From Caballeronia temeraria (GTDB lineage: Bacteria > Pseudomonadota > Gammaproteobacteria > Burkholderiales > Burkholderiaceae), in the NCBI RefSeq assembly GCF_001544795.2, contig NZ_FCOI02000001.1, forward strand, positions 372,001 to 436,000: a stretch of 64,000 nt of DNA. Reading direction: 5' to 3'. The notes under the pieces were generated by a model that saw nothing but the letters and a program-made list of their open reading frames with translations, made no database searches and was not told where the DNA came from. A program made the translations under genes and the position numbers. Shown one piece after another: positions 50,311 to 59,390 of this stretch. How positions within the stretch are numbered: the first letter of the stretch is position 1; each line of letters opens with the position of its first letter.

Positions 50311-50804
50311 ATGGCCACCCGCGTCATCAGTTTTTTTGCGGACGATAGCGCGCGCGCATCGTTGCTGAATCATCGCCGCTACTGCGAGCGGCAGGGATAT
50401 ACGCACGAGTATGTCGACGCGAGCGCGATTGGCTGGCCGCAATTGCGAATTCTCATGAAATTGCAAGTGCTGCGGCGAGCGCTACGTGCTTGCGCCGAAG
50501 GCGATCTTGTCCTGCTCCTGACGCAGGACTGCTTGCTGAAGGGCGATATCCGATGTGAAACATTGATGGAGAACCGGAAATCGGACTGGATTGCGGCACT
50601 GAACAACGAGTCGAGCAGACGGTCAGCGAATTCCCGGACAAGTCGTTTGTCTATGCGAACGGCGGCGACCAGGAGGTTTTTATTAACGCCATTCAGCGGC
50701 TTGGCAAAACCGCTGAAAACGAATTAGTCGGCACGGTGAGCAGATCAGTCGAGAGCTGGACTCGAGCGGCTGCTGATTCGCCGACGCGACCTGGGAAGTC
50801 ATGA
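50311..50804 (+). pseudogene. Frameshifted gene, glycosyltransferase-like
   Basis: A 95-residue N-terminal part (MATRVISFFADDSARASLLN through DLVLLLTQDCLLKGD) stops making sense near base 50600-50620, after which the register changes. A coherent second reading, two bases later in phase, continues with EQTVSEFPDKSFVYANGGDQ and EVFINAIQRLGKTAENELVG to a stop at 50802. Joined, these make a single protein of about 163 residues, with the C-terminus plausible for a small GT-like fold (QDC acid-rich region after a hydrophobic strand). A single-base indel is the simplest reading; a sequencing error or programmed shift cannot be excluded. The family is not recognised. Confidence 0.6.
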
Positions 50805-51176
50805 CGCGGTGTGCCGACATCGCGCGACGTGCCCGGTTTCGTCATTTGTAAGATTTCGCCACCAACCGCTCCTTCCTCCGCCGCACACGCGTCCTTCTTT
50901 CCGGTCTCCCGAAGTAATCCTCTAACGAATGAAAAGCCTTATGTGACAAGGCTTTGCGGCGTCCCCGCTCGCCCACGCACCGATCAAGGGCACGTCGATT
51001 GCTCGATTCGGTCGCCGTCACGGCGGAGTCATCGAAATCGAATAACACCGCTGACGGTCAAGGTCGGTCAACAAGGGAGAGTCCCGGCCTCGTGCCGATG
51101 CGCGTCACCGGCATCACGCAAGTCGTCAACGCCGCGGACTCAAAGAACGAATAGAACCAAGAGAATAGGTGGAACC
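50805..51176 (+). other. Gap before the DUF4397 lipoprotein
   Basis: 372 bases without a credible gene. It contains an 8-base-pair hairpin AAAGCCTT/AAGGCTTT with a 7-base loop (50933-50955); its minus-strand side is followed by TTTTC, so it is an imperfect terminator candidate. The rest is presumably promoter and leader for the next gene. Confidence 0.5.
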
Positions 51177-51959
51177 ATGAAGCTCATCCGCACTGCTGCC
51201 GCGCTTGCCGCCGTCGCCTCTTTGCTGTCCGCCTGCGGCGGAAGCTCCGACGACGTCGGCAAGGAAATCGGCGTCGCTCAGCCGCAGGTTCATTTTGTAC
51301 ACGCGATTCCGAGCGGTCCGAACGTCGACTTCTACGACAACGGCAAGATCCTGCAGCCGAATCTCGCCTACAAGGCAGTGACCAACTTCGCGAACATCGA
51401 CACCGGCCAGCACAACTTCTCCTATGCGGCCGTCAACACGACGACGCAACTCGCCACCGACACGAGCATCTCGAACGCGGCGAAAGGGCATGAGTACACG
51501 GTGATCGCGCTGCCGGACGCGGGCTTCGTGCCGTCGATCGCGGTGATCGACGATCCGTTCGACAAGGGTCTGCTGTCGGCCAGCGCGCGGGTGCGTGCGT
51601 TCAACGCATCGACCAATGCGCCGAACCTCGACATCTATCTCGTCGCGCCGGGCACGAACATCTCGGGCGTCAGCCCGACGATGGCAGGCGTCGCCTACAA
51701 GAACGCCGTGCCCGCGACCACGCAGGATTCGATCTACGTCTCGGGCGGCACGTATCAGCTCATCGCGACGCTGCCGGGTTCGAAGACGCCGGTGTACAAA
51801 TCGGCGTCGTTCGATCTCGTCAACAACGCGGACTGGCTCGTGACGACGCTGCCTTCGGGCAATGCGGCATCGCAACTGGTGCCGGAGAAGATTCGCGTGC
51901 TGGTCGCGCAGGGCGGCAACACGCAGCAGCCGGCGCTGGAATTGCCCGACACGCAGTGA
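51177..51959 (+). CDS. DUF4397-domain lipoprotein
   Basis: 260 residues, start at MKLIRTAAALAAVASLLSAC, with the lipobox cysteine at residue 20; the longer open frame upstream has no family features. The body holds two beta-rich repeats of the DUF4397 type, the first VHAIPSGPNVDFYDNGK (about 41-115) and the second RVRAFNASTNAPNLDIYLVA (about 137-235). The C-terminus is hydrophilic. Such lipoproteins are cell-envelope proteins of unknown role. A strong intrinsic terminator follows. Confidence 0.85.
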   Translation: MKLIRTAAALAAVASLLSACGGSSDDVGKEIGVAQPQVHFVHAIPSGPNVDFYDNGKILQPNLAYKAVTNFANIDTGQHNFSYAAVNTTTQLATDTSISNAAKGHEYTVIALPDAGFVPSIAVIDDPFDKGLLSASARVRAFNASTNAPNLDIYLVAPGTNISGVSPTMAGVAYKNAVPATTQDSIYVSGGTYQLIATLPGSKTPVYKSASFDLVNNADWLVTTLPSGNAASQLVPEKIRVLVAQGGNTQQPALELPDTQ

Positions 51960-51984
51960 ACTGAAGCACGTTAGAAGAAACCGA

Positions 51985-52021
51985 GCCCGGCCGAACGAAA
52001 CAACATTGGCCGGGCCTTTTT
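51985..52021 (+). terminator. Intrinsic terminator of the DUF4397 lipoprotein
   Basis: Perfect 8-base-pair stem GCCCGGCC/GGCCGGGC (51985-51992 with 52008-52015), 15-base loop, then TTTTT at 52017-52021. Confidence 0.88.
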
Positions 52022-52047
52022 GCGTCTCCCGCAGCCGGCGACGACGC

Positions 52048-52080
52048 AAAAAAAATCCCGCCACCGCAAAGGTGGCGGGA
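52048..52080 (-). terminator. Intrinsic terminator of the entericidin gene
   Basis: Perfect 10-base-pair stem TCCCGCCACC/GGTGGCGGGA (52056-52065 with 52071-52080) with a 5-base loop, followed on the minus strand by eight T residues. It ends the small lipoprotein transcript that runs toward it. Confidence 0.92.
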
Positions 52081-52151
52081 AGACAGGGAACTACATCAAC
52101 GCTATGGAACGCCTGAGAGAAGACGCCGCGACGACGCAGCGCCTTCGCGTA

Positions 52152-52286
52152 TTACTTATGCTCCTCCGCCGAATTCGAGATGGCCTGGCCACCCTTCGAG
52201 ATGTCCTGGCCGGCGCCCGAAACGGTGTTGCAGCCCGCCAGAGCCGCCGTGCCGGCGATGAGGAGCAGAGCGATGAGTCGAGTCAT
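52152..52286 (-). CDS. Entericidin A/B-type lipoprotein
   Basis: 44 residues: MTRLIALLLIAGTAALAGC with lipobox LAGC (Cys19), then a short amphipathic mature peptide NTVSGAGQDISKGGQAISNS ending in AEEHK, matching the entericidin family (EcnA/B: NTxxGxGxDIxxxGxAI). In E. coli the pair forms an antidote/toxin linked to stationary-phase lysis, but family members are often kept singly and the role is unclear. AGGGGA precedes the ATG, and a strong terminator follows the stop. Confidence 0.88.
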   Translation of the reverse strand: MTRLIALLLIAGTAALAGCNTVSGAGQDISKGGQAISNSAEEHK

Positions 52287-52474
52287 GTTGTATTCCCCTT
52301 GGAGTTGAAATGCGTGACAGGAATGAGGTTCGCGCATCGTGTGTGGTTGGCGGACGCTTGCCGGACGTCCTGCCTTACCGGTGTGATCAATCATAAAAAA
52401 GCAGCCATTCCGACGATGTAGGCAGGCATGCGATTTTCGTGTCGGCGGGGTCCGCATTTCGCGTCGGCATCGTC

Positions 52475-53980
52475 CTACGCCGACGGCGTTTCGATCGTCA
52501 CACCGCCGCTGCGTTCGCGTGGCATCGACACGCTGATCGCCGTGCCGTGCGGCGACGTGCGCTCGATCTCGAAGCGCCCGCCGCGCGCCGACACCCGTTG
52601 CCGCATGCCGACGAGCCCATGCGTCTGCGTACGCTTGAGATCCTGCGGCCGGATGCCGATGCCGTCGTCGGTGATCGAGAGCGACACGTTGGTGTCATCG
52701 ACGGAAAGCGCCACACGTATGCGGCTCGCGCGCGCATATTTCGCCGCGTTCGTGAGCGTCTCCTGCGCGACGCGAAAAAGCGCGATCTCGATCGCTTCGC
52801 CGAGCTTCACGTCCTCGCCCGGCAGATCGAATTCGATGTTCCAGCCGTTGCGTTGCGCGGCTTCATCGGCGAGCGAGCGCAGCGCCGTAACCAGACCGAA
52901 GTTGGCGAGCACCGTCGGGCGCATGTCCTCGATGATGCGGCGCTTCAACGCAATGCCCTGATCCAGATTGCCGAGCGCGCGCGCGAGTTTTTCGGCCATC
53001 GCGGGCTCGCTGTCCTTCAGCTTGCCGCGCACCCACGCGACATCCATCTTGCTCGCGGTGAGGATCGAGCCGAGTTCGTCGTGCAGTTCGCGCGCAAGCT
53101 CGGTCTTTTCGTTTTCGCTGACCGACTGCAAGTGCCACGCGAGCGCTTCGAGCTGGCGCGTGCGCGCGAACACCAGTTGATCGAGTTCTTCCTGCTGCGT
53201 GATGAGCGCCTTCTGCACGCGCGCCTGTTTATCGAGTTGAATGCCAAGATTGCGAAACAGCAGGATGAACAACACGATGTTGAGCGCGCACAACGCGCCG
53301 ACGCAGAGCGTCGAGATGCGCTGATCCGCGCGGCTCGCGTCGAGCGCATGTTGCGCGCGCTGTTCTTCGTTCAGGCGCAGCAGCGACAGCGCCGCATCGA
53401 GCGTCGCGCTCGAGTCGGGCGGCGGCAGGGCGAGCGTGTTGTCGCGCGCGGCGGCTTCGCTGGGCGGACCGGCGAGACGCACCGTGCCTTGCGCGATTTC
53501 ATCGTCGGCGGCGGCGCGGATCTGCGCGAAGCTCGCGAGCGCGGTGTCGTCGCCGATACGCCGGTAATACGCATCGAGCGATGCCAGCGTGCGCCGCACG
53601 CGCCCGGCGGCTTCCCGGAAATGCGTCTGATACGCGCCGTCGGCTTTCAGCGCGAAGCCGCGCTCGTCGGCGGTGAGCGCGGCGATATCGGCGGCGAGCA
53701 TCGAAAGTTGAGCGGTCGCGCCTTTCGCTTCGAGCGCGGTCTCGTATTCCGACGCGATCCGCATGCGGCCCGATTCCAGGATGATCAGACCGCCCACCGT
53801 GATGACGATCGCGACCGTCATCGCGACCGCCCAGCTATAGCGGCGCATCCATTCGTTGAAGCGCGTGGCGCGGCGCGCGATGCCTTCCGGCGCGGGCGGC
53901 ACGGCGGGTTCGTCGGCCGCGAAGAGCGGGGTTTCGTCTTGCGGGATCATCGGTATCGCGGTGGGCGGTACGTGGCTCAT
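52475..53980 (-). CDS. Sensor histidine kinase, HisKA_3 with CHASE3-like sensor
   Basis: 501-residue membrane sensor of the NarX/DegS-like (HPK7) class. After a 45-residue Pro-rich cytoplasmic head there is a first membrane segment (about 50-69) and a periplasmic region of about 200 residues that looks CHASE3-like ([20 protein letters not shown]), then a second membrane segment. The phospho-acceptor is His near residue 300 in [19 protein letters not shown], and the ATPase N box is [17 protein letters not shown] with the G box [10 protein letters not shown]. The likely partner is the NarL-type regulator 1.4 kb away on the other strand. No cognate operon link. Confidence 0.88.
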   Translation of the reverse strand: MSHVPPTAIPMIPQDETPLFAADEPAVPPAPEGIARRATRFNEWMRRYSWAVAMTVAIVITVGGLIILESGRMRIASEYETALEAKGATAQLSMLAADIAALTADERGFALKADGAYQTHFREAAGRVRRTLASLDAYYRRIGDDTALASFAQIRAAADDEIAQGTVRLAGPPSEAAARDNTLALPPPDSSATLDAALSLLRLNEEQRAQHALDASRADQRISTLCVGALCALNIVLFILLFRNLGIQLDKQARVQKALITQQEELDQLVFARTRQLEALAWHLQSVSENEKTELARELHDELGSILTASKMDVAWVRGKLKDSEPAMAEKLARALGNLDQGIALKRRIIEDMRPTVLANFGLVTALRSLADEAAQRNGWNIEFDLPGEDVKLGEAIEIALFRVAQETLTNAAKYARASRIRVALSVDDTNVSLSITDDGIGIRPQDLKRTQTHGLVGMRQRVSARGGRFEIERTSPHGTAISVSMPRERSGGVTIETPSA

Positions 53981-54129
53981 GGCGTCGATCGTTCGGCGTT
54001 TCACAGCGGGCAGCCGTTTTGAAAGCGGTTGTCGGTGGATTCCCACAGCAAAAAAGGAGCCTGCCCGAATGCGCGCGGCGAAACGCATCGCTACGATGGT
54101 TGCGTCATCCATTTTTACGGGGAACGATC

Positions 54130-54306
54130 ATGCTGAAGTGGGCATTGTTTTTTGCGATCGTGGCCGTGATCGCGGGCGTGCTGGGCTTCACCGGCGTCGC
54201 CGCCGGCGCGGCTGCCATCGCCAAATTCCTGTTCGTGCTGTTCCTGATCCTGTGCGTCGTGTTTCTCGTGCTCGGCTTCGTCATCACGAAAAAAGCCATC
54301 GATTAG
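54130..54306 (+). CDS. DUF1328 small membrane peptide (YtjA-like), copy 1
   Basis: 58 residues, [20 protein letters not shown] then [20 protein letters not shown]: two tightly packed hydrophobic stretches with a Gly/Ala-rich turn ([10 protein letters not shown]), the hallmark of DUF1328. E. coli YtjA is such a small stress-related membrane peptide. A second, diverged copy follows 53 bases downstream, and both are on the strand opposite to the histidine kinase. Probably a stress-response membrane peptide, by family. Confidence 0.85.
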   Translation: MLKWALFFAIVAVIAGVLGFTGVAAGAAAIAKFLFVLFLILCVVFLVLGFVITKKAID

Positions 54307-54359
54307 CGCCGGTCTGATCGCATCGACAAAACGTATTCAACAACGCTGAAGGAGGTCAC

Positions 54360-54521
54360 ATGCTTCACTACGCTGCCGTCTTCTTCGTCATCGCCCTTAT
54401 CGCGGCCGTGTTCGGATTCACGGGCATCGCGGCCGGCGCGGCGGAAATCGCGAAGATTCTTTTCTTCATTTTTCTCGTCGTCTTCGTCGTCACCTTGCTG
54501 CTCGGCGTGTTCCGAACGTGA
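54360..54521 (+). CDS. DUF1328 small membrane peptide, copy 2
   Basis: 53 residues ([38 protein letters not shown] and a short tail), same two-helix plan and GFTGxAAGAA core as copy 1, about half identical by eye. Too short for ordinary gene calling, but AAGGAGG lies 6 bases before the ATG. A strong terminator ends this short operon. The duplication is recent enough to keep its core motif, but each copy has its own ribosome-binding site. Confidence 0.85.
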   Translation: MLHYAAVFFVIALIAAVFGFTGIAAGAAEIAKILFFIFLVVFVVTLLLGVFRT

Positions 54522-54552
54522 CGCACGCCCGGGCGAAAGCCAAGCAGCATCA

Positions 54553-54590
54553 AGCCGCGCGCGGGTTGCACGACCGTCGCGCGGCTTTTT
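54553..54590 (+). terminator. Intrinsic terminator after the DUF1328 pair
   Basis: Nine-base-pair stem AGCCGCGCG/CGCGCGGCT (54553-54561 with 54578-54586), 16-base loop, then TTTTT at 54586-54590. Confidence 0.85.
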
Positions 54591-54717
54591 CGACGGATCA
54601 GGCATGGTGCATGCATCGGCGTTTCTGATTGGATAGCAGGACTCTATGTCAGCCCGATGCACAAAGAGCCTGCGCCAGCGAAACGTCATCTCACCCAATA
54701 CAGAGGAGCGAACCCAA

Positions 54718-55293
54718 ATGTCCAAATCGTCTGCTGTTAAAGCCGCGCCGAATCAATCCACGGATGCCTTCGTTCTCGATGTCGAGAAAATTCGCGCCGA
54801 CGCGCGGCAGCACATGGACGAAGGCGCCGTGACGACCGGCTATGGCGCCGACCGCGAGACCGTGCTGAAGTTGCTGAACGACTCCCTTGCCACGGAAATC
54901 GTCTGCACGCTGCGCTACAAGCGCCACTATTTCATGGCGAAGGGCATCCATTCGGAAGCCGTCGCACAGGAGTTTCTCGAGCACGCGAACGAGGAACAGG
55001 AGCATGCCGACACGCTCGCGGAACGCATCGTGCAACTGGGCGGCGCGCCGAACTTCGCGCCGGACGGCCTCTCGTCGCGCTCGCACTCCGAGTACAGCGA
55101 AGGCAAGGATCTGATCGACATGATCCGCGAAAATCTGATCGCGGAGCGCATTGCGATCGATACGTACCGCGAGATCATCCGCTATCTCGGCGACAAGGAT
55201 GTCACGACGCGGCGCATCTTCGAAGACATTCTGGCCGTCGAGGAAGAGCACGCCGACGACATGGCGGACCTGCTCGAAGGGCGCAACGGATGA
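54718..55293 (+). CDS. Ferritin-like di-iron protein
   Basis: 191 residues from MSKSSAVKAAPNQ, with GAGGAGC upstream. A four-helix ferritin-like bundle follows a disordered head: the carboxylate/histidine motifs EEQEHAD (about 97-103) and VEEEHADDMADLL near the C-terminus are spaced as in bacterioferritin. Ferritin-like proteins store iron or detoxify peroxide. No ribbon for heme ligation is evident, so calling it a true bacterioferritin is not justified; other members of the superfamily (ferritin-like, Dps relatives) are alternatives. Followed by two response-regulator genes. Confidence 0.82.
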   Translation: MSKSSAVKAAPNQSTDAFVLDVEKIRADARQHMDEGAVTTGYGADRETVLKLLNDSLATEIVCTLRYKRHYFMAKGIHSEAVAQEFLEHANEEQEHADTLAERIVQLGGAPNFAPDGLSSRSHSEYSEGKDLIDMIRENLIAERIAIDTYREIIRYLGDKDVTTRRIFEDILAVEEEHADDMADLLEGRNG

Positions 55294-55392
55294 TGAGGAC
55301 GATGCCGCCGGACACGCGCCGCGCGTGCCCGGCGCACGCATGACATGGCCGATCCCCTCCTGGAAGAACGTCCTGCCGTACGGACCACGCGA

Positions 55393-56025
55393 ATGATTCG
55401 AGTCTTGATCGCCGACGACCACGCCATCGTGCGCAGCGGGTTCAGGCAGTTCGTCGTGGACGAGCCCGACATGGAAGTCGCCGCCGAAGCCGCGACGGGC
55501 GATGAAGCCATCGCGCTCGTGCGCGCGCAGGCGTTCGACGTCGTGCTGCTCGACATCGCGATGCCGGACAAGAACGGCGTCGACACTTTGCGCGTCATCA
55601 AGCAGATCCGCCCGGAGCAGGGCGTGCTGATGCTCTCGGGCTTTCCGGAGAGCCAGTACGCGATCAACCTGCTGAAAGCGGGCGCGAACGGCTATCTGAA
55701 CAAGGACGCCGCGCCCGATGAAATCGTGCGCGCGATCCGCACGGTGGCGCGGGGACATCGGTATCTGTCGGAGTTCATCGCGGATGCGCTCGCCGACAAG
55801 CTCGACAAGCCCGCCGCCGAGCGGCCGCACGAGCTGCTGTCCGAGCGCGAATTCCAGATTTTCTGCAAGCTCGCGGGCGGCCGTCTGCCGACGGAAATCG
55901 CGCAGGAACTGCATCTGTCGGTGAAGACAATCAGCACGTACCGCGCGCGCGTGCTCGAAAAAATGCGGCTCGCCAACAACGCCGACCTCACGTATTACGC
56001 GATCAAGAACGGTCTGATCGAGTAG
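55393..56025 (+). CDS. NarL/FixJ-family response regulator
   Basis: 210 residues from MIRVLIADDHAIVRSGFRQF. Receiver Asp54 is in VVLLDIAMPDKNG and Lys104 in ANGYLNKDA. A LuxR-type helix-turn-helix follows (about 146-190, LSEREFQIFCKLAGGRLPTE then IAQELHLSVKTISTYRARVL). A start 16 codons earlier (MADPLLEERP) is possible and has no better ribosome-binding site. It is the natural partner of the HisKA_3 kinase on the opposite strand, since this family pairs with that kinase class. Confidence 0.9.
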   Translation: MIRVLIADDHAIVRSGFRQFVVDEPDMEVAAEAATGDEAIALVRAQAFDVVLLDIAMPDKNGVDTLRVIKQIRPEQGVLMLSGFPESQYAINLLKAGANGYLNKDAAPDEIVRAIRTVARGHRYLSEFIADALADKLDKPAAERPHELLSEREFQIFCKLAGGRLPTEIAQELHLSVKTISTYRARVLEKMRLANNADLTYYAIKNGLIE

Positions 56026-56072
56026 CGCCGCATCGTTCGACATCCGCGAGAGCACTGCCGGAGGCGCCCGCC

Positions 56073-56513
56073 GTGGGCAATCACATCAGCACTGACGACC
56101 GAATGGAGCAGCCGGACGCGCGGCGGGCGCCGCTCGCCGTGTTGCTGATCGAGGATTCGCCGCTCATCCGCCGCAGCCTGACCGAGGCGATCGAAGCGCT
56201 CGGGCCGTGGCGCGTGACCGCGTTCGCCGATGCGCCCGACGATGCCATCGCGCTTCTGTCGTCGCAGGCGTTCGATGCGGTGATCGTCGATCTGCAACTG
56301 AAACGCGGCTCGGGCATTGACGTGCTCGCGTGGCTCAAGGAGTCCGGCGCGCCGCGTTCGCCGCGCGCCTTCGTCGCGGTTCTGACCAACCATGCGCTGC
56401 CGACGTACCGCGAGCGTTGCCTGCAATTCGGCGTGCGCCACTTCTTCGATAAATCCCTCGAATTCGATCGCGTCCTCGACGCGCTCCACGACTACGCGCG
56501 CGAGCGGTCCTGA
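56073..56513 (+). CDS. Stand-alone receiver-domain protein
   Basis: 146 residues made only of a CheY-like receiver: acidic pair in LLIEDSPLIRR, Asp73 in DAVIVDLQLKRG and Lys127 in HFFDKSLE. No output domain. The start is a GTG at 56073 with GGAGG 8 bases upstream, which is better placed than the internal ATG at codon 11. It follows the NarL-type gene by 47 bases; as a single-domain receiver it may compete for phosphate or act by binding another protein. Confidence 0.85.
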   Translation: MGNHISTDDRMEQPDARRAPLAVLLIEDSPLIRRSLTEAIEALGPWRVTAFADAPDDAIALLSSQAFDAVIVDLQLKRGSGIDVLAWLKESGAPRSPRAFVAVLTNHALPTYRERCLQFGVRHFFDKSLEFDRVLDALHDYARERS

Positions 56514-56528
56514 CGCGCTAGGCCGCCG

Positions 56529-57329
56529 TCAGAACGGCTGCGGCCCGCCGCCCTGTTCGACGCTCATGCAATGCGTGACGAGACCGACACCCGCGCGCCA
56601 CAGATGCAGCCCGAAGGCGGGCGGCTCCATGACGAAGGCGTCGGGGCCGCCGGGCTTCAGTTGCAGCGCGACCTGATGCGCCGTCGACGGCGCGCACCAC
56701 ACGATCGTGCCGCCGAAGCGCGTGGTGATCGCGCGATGCACATGCCCGCACACGATCCGCTCGACATTCGGATGACGCCGCACGAGCGCGTCGAGGGCGC
56801 GGCTGTCGTCGGGGGCGAGGCGGATTTCGTCCATGAAGCCGATGCCGCATTCGATCGGCGGATGATGCATGCCGATCAGCACCGGGCGGTCGCGGCAGGC
56901 GTCCAGTTGCGCTTCGAGCCAGGCGAGGCGCGTCGCGCAGAGGCGGCCGCCGCCGGAGCCGGGATCGAGCGTATCGAGCGCGATCACGCGGACTTCGCCG
57001 GCGGCGAACGTGTAGTGCAGGTAGCCGTCATGGCCCGCGAGTTCGGGGCGATCATCGAACACTGCGCGCAGATTCGCGCGATCGTCGTGATTGCCGGCCA
57101 TCAGGCGCCACGGTATGGCGAGGCGCCCGAGCAGCGTGCGCAGATGCCGGTATTCCTCGATGCCGCCCGCATCGACGAGATCGCCCGTGACGAGCACGGT
57201 ATCGGGGCGTGGATCGAGGCTATTGAGGACGTCGATCGCGCGGGCGAGATACGCGGCGGTATCGACGCGGCCGTAGGCGAGCGTGCCCGGCGGCGTGATG
57301 TGCAGATCGCTGATCTGGGCGAGCAGCAT
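56529..57329 (-). CDS. Calcineurin-like phosphoesterase, cAMP phosphodiesterase-like
   Basis: 266-residue metallophosphoesterase from MLLAQISDLHITPPGTLAYG. The five metal-site blocks are visible: ISDLH (D-x-H), VTGDLVD (G-D), MAGNHDDR (G-N-H-D), IGMHHPP and CGHVHRA (G-H-x-H). This spacing matches the CpdA/Rv0805-type class III cyclic-nucleotide phosphodiesterase group, but the family also cleaves other phosphodiesters, so the cAMP assignment is tentative. The frame open upstream is excluded because it runs into the next gene's spacer. It converges on the receiver gene with 15 bases between stops. Confidence 0.87.
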   Translation of the reverse strand: MLLAQISDLHITPPGTLAYGRVDTAAYLARAIDVLNSLDPRPDTVLVTGDLVDAGGIEEYRHLRTLLGRLAIPWRLMAGNHDDRANLRAVFDDRPELAGHDGYLHYTFAAGEVRVIALDTLDPGSGGGRLCATRLAWLEAQLDACRDRPVLIGMHHPPIECGIGFMDEIRLAPDDSRALDALVRRHPNVERIVCGHVHRAITTRFGGTIVWCAPSTAHQVALQLKPGGPDAFVMEPPAFGLHLWRAGVGLVTHCMSVEQGGGPQPF

Positions 57330-57364
57330 GCGCTTGACTCTCCTCGTCGCGGACGGTGCCGGGC

Positions 57365-57721
57365 TTATTCGTCGGATGCGGCGGCCGGCGGCTTCGGCGC
57401 GAGCTTCGCGGGGACGAGCCACTGGAAGCCGGTCATCGACGTTTCGCTGAACGTGCATTCCGCAGCCGCGGGCACGGGCGACGGTTTGGTGGCCGGCGGC
57501 TTCGGCGGATTCTGGATCGTGCCGTGCACGATCACCCGCGAGCCATGATAACTCGCGCCGGAACCGGTGATCTTGAGGGGCGCGCTCGCGGCGTCGGGAT
57601 ACTCGGCGCGCACCTTGTCCTTGCAGGCATCGACGTTCTTGTAATAGGACGTGCAGCCGGTGAGACCGGCAAACGAAAACGCAAGCAGGACGGGCAGCAG
57701 GTGGCGGGTGCGATGGTTCAT
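57365..57721 (-). CDS. Small lipoprotein, unknown function
   Basis: 118 residues from MNHRTRHLLPVLLAF, with lipobox LTGC (Cys23). The mature part has a cysteine near DACKDKVRAEYP and a Pro-rich linker (NPPKPPATKPSPVPAA) before CTFSETSMTGFQWLVPAKL. An odd pair of cysteines, possibly disulfide-bonded, frames this linker. No known domain. The 36 bases to the phosphoesterase are too few for a promoter, so the two may share a transcript. Confidence 0.72.
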   Translation of the reverse strand: MNHRTRHLLPVLLAFSFAGLTGCTSYYKNVDACKDKVRAEYPDAASAPLKITGSGASYHGSRVIVHGTIQNPPKPPATKPSPVPAAAECTFSETSMTGFQWLVPAKLAPKPPAAASDE

Positions 57722-57921
57722 CGATGAATTCGGTGGGTGCCCGCTGCGGCGAGGCGCGGCGGGGCGTAATGAGAGGTCAGGCGGAGCTTTATAACATGCG
57801 TGCCGCAGTGCATCACTGTAGTGCATTGCGGCGCGTGACCGCTTGTTTTGTGCAGCGATGCGGTAGCACAATCGGCACTGTCATTCGACCCGCGCGTTCC
57901 TCATCGATGGAGACGACCGCC

Positions 57922-58206
57922 ATGCAGAAGGACATCGAAGTAGGCGATTACCTGCTCGCCATGCAGACCGTGCCCAGGCTGCTCGAGGCCGAAGGCGACG
58001 CCGACGCGGCCCCGTCGGAGGGTTACGCGATCCGCGTGCGCGTGACACGGATCGACCGGAAGCCGGTGCACGGTTCCAAACTCGCCGACGATTCCGGCGA
58101 GATGACCGGCGACCGTGGCCCGTTCGAGACGGTCGCGGAGGCGATCGCGCACGGCGAGGCGTGGGGACGGCATTACGTCGCGCGCGTGCTGGGGCATGCG
58201 GTGTAG
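57922..58206 (+). CDS. Small hypothetical protein
   Basis: 94 residues from MQKDIEVGDYLLAMQTVPRL. The ATG at 57922 is chosen as GGAG lies 9 bases upstream; an ATG five codons earlier is an alternative. A beta-rich segment (EGYAIRVRVTRIDRKPVHGS) then an acidic loop and a helical C-terminus (PFETVAEAIAHGEAWGRHYV) are visible. Similar short proteins with the AIAHGEAWGR phrase occur in this bacterial group; function unknown to me. Confidence 0.65.
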   Translation: MQKDIEVGDYLLAMQTVPRLLEAEGDADAAPSEGYAIRVRVTRIDRKPVHGSKLADDSGEMTGDRGPFETVAEAIAHGEAWGRHYVARVLGHAV

Positions 58207-58317
58207 ACGGTTTCGCCCGCGAAAGAGGGGATCGGTTCCCCGCGTCGGGCGGGTGCAGCGAGCGGGCGCGCGTCGCTAGACTCGGGTTTTATCGACCGGA
58301 CCATCGCGGAGGCCGTC

Positions 58318-58530
58318 ATGACGCCCGTAGCGCTCTACATCACCCCGCATTACATCGCTTCGGTGCGTGGCGGCAAGGCGCGCGACAGCTTTGGCGGGAC
58401 GGTGCGTTTCGTCGGCGTTGACGCGCTGCCGTTCGACATCGAGCACGTGTGCCTGCTCGAACGCGATACGGCGATCGAGGCGCTGATCGATGCGGTGAGG
58501 GACGCGGAGCGGTTGTTGAACGCGGTGTGA
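58318..58530 (+). CDS. Small hypothetical protein
   Basis: 70 residues from MTPVALYITPHYIASVRGGK; a GGAGG ribosome-binding site precedes the ATG. Compact alpha/beta composition with no membrane segment, and ends DAVRDAERLLNAV. Function not recognised. It is read toward the tRNA gene on the other strand, which begins 62 bases beyond its stop. Confidence 0.6.
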   Translation: MTPVALYITPHYIASVRGGKARDSFGGTVRFVGVDALPFDIEHVCLLERDTAIEALIDAVRDAERLLNAV

Positions 58531-58592
58531 GAGACGCATTCTTCGAAGTCCGACGCGGTTGGTGCGCGCCCTGCATGCGCGTTGATACTTCC

Positions 58593-58677
58593 TGGTGCCG
58601 GGGACCGGACTCGAACCGGCAAGCCGTGAGGCGGCGGATTTTAAGTCCGCTATGTTTACCAATTTCATCACCCCGGC
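58593..58677 (-). tRNA. tRNA-Leu(UAA)
   Basis: 85 bases including an encoded CCA (58593-58595 complement). The acceptor GCCGGGG pairs with CCCCGGC, the anticodon loop reads CTTAAAA with anticodon UAA, and the T arm is GGTTCGAGTCC with its seven-base loop. A long variable arm typical of leucine tRNA is present. It carries a possible promoter just upstream. Confidence 0.95.
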
Positions 58678-58689
58678 AGGGCGGACGCG

Positions 58690-58717
58690 ATTCTACCATT
58701 GCGCGCCATCGCGCCAA
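58690..58717 (-). promoter_or_regulatory. Promoter of tRNA-Leu
   Basis: Minus-strand TTGGCG (complement of 58712-58717), 16-base spacer and TAGAAT (complement of 58690-58695), placing the start of transcription about 6 bases before the mature tRNA 5' end. Confidence 0.7.
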
Positions 58718-58805
58718 AGCCGCGCCAGTCATCGAACTGCAAGCCGTTCGACAAGATTTCGACCCTCACGCATAATCGGCGGCACCGATCCAGCGCGAGG
58801 ACACG

Positions 58806-59389
<584 letters not shown>

Positions 59390-59390
<1 letters not shown>

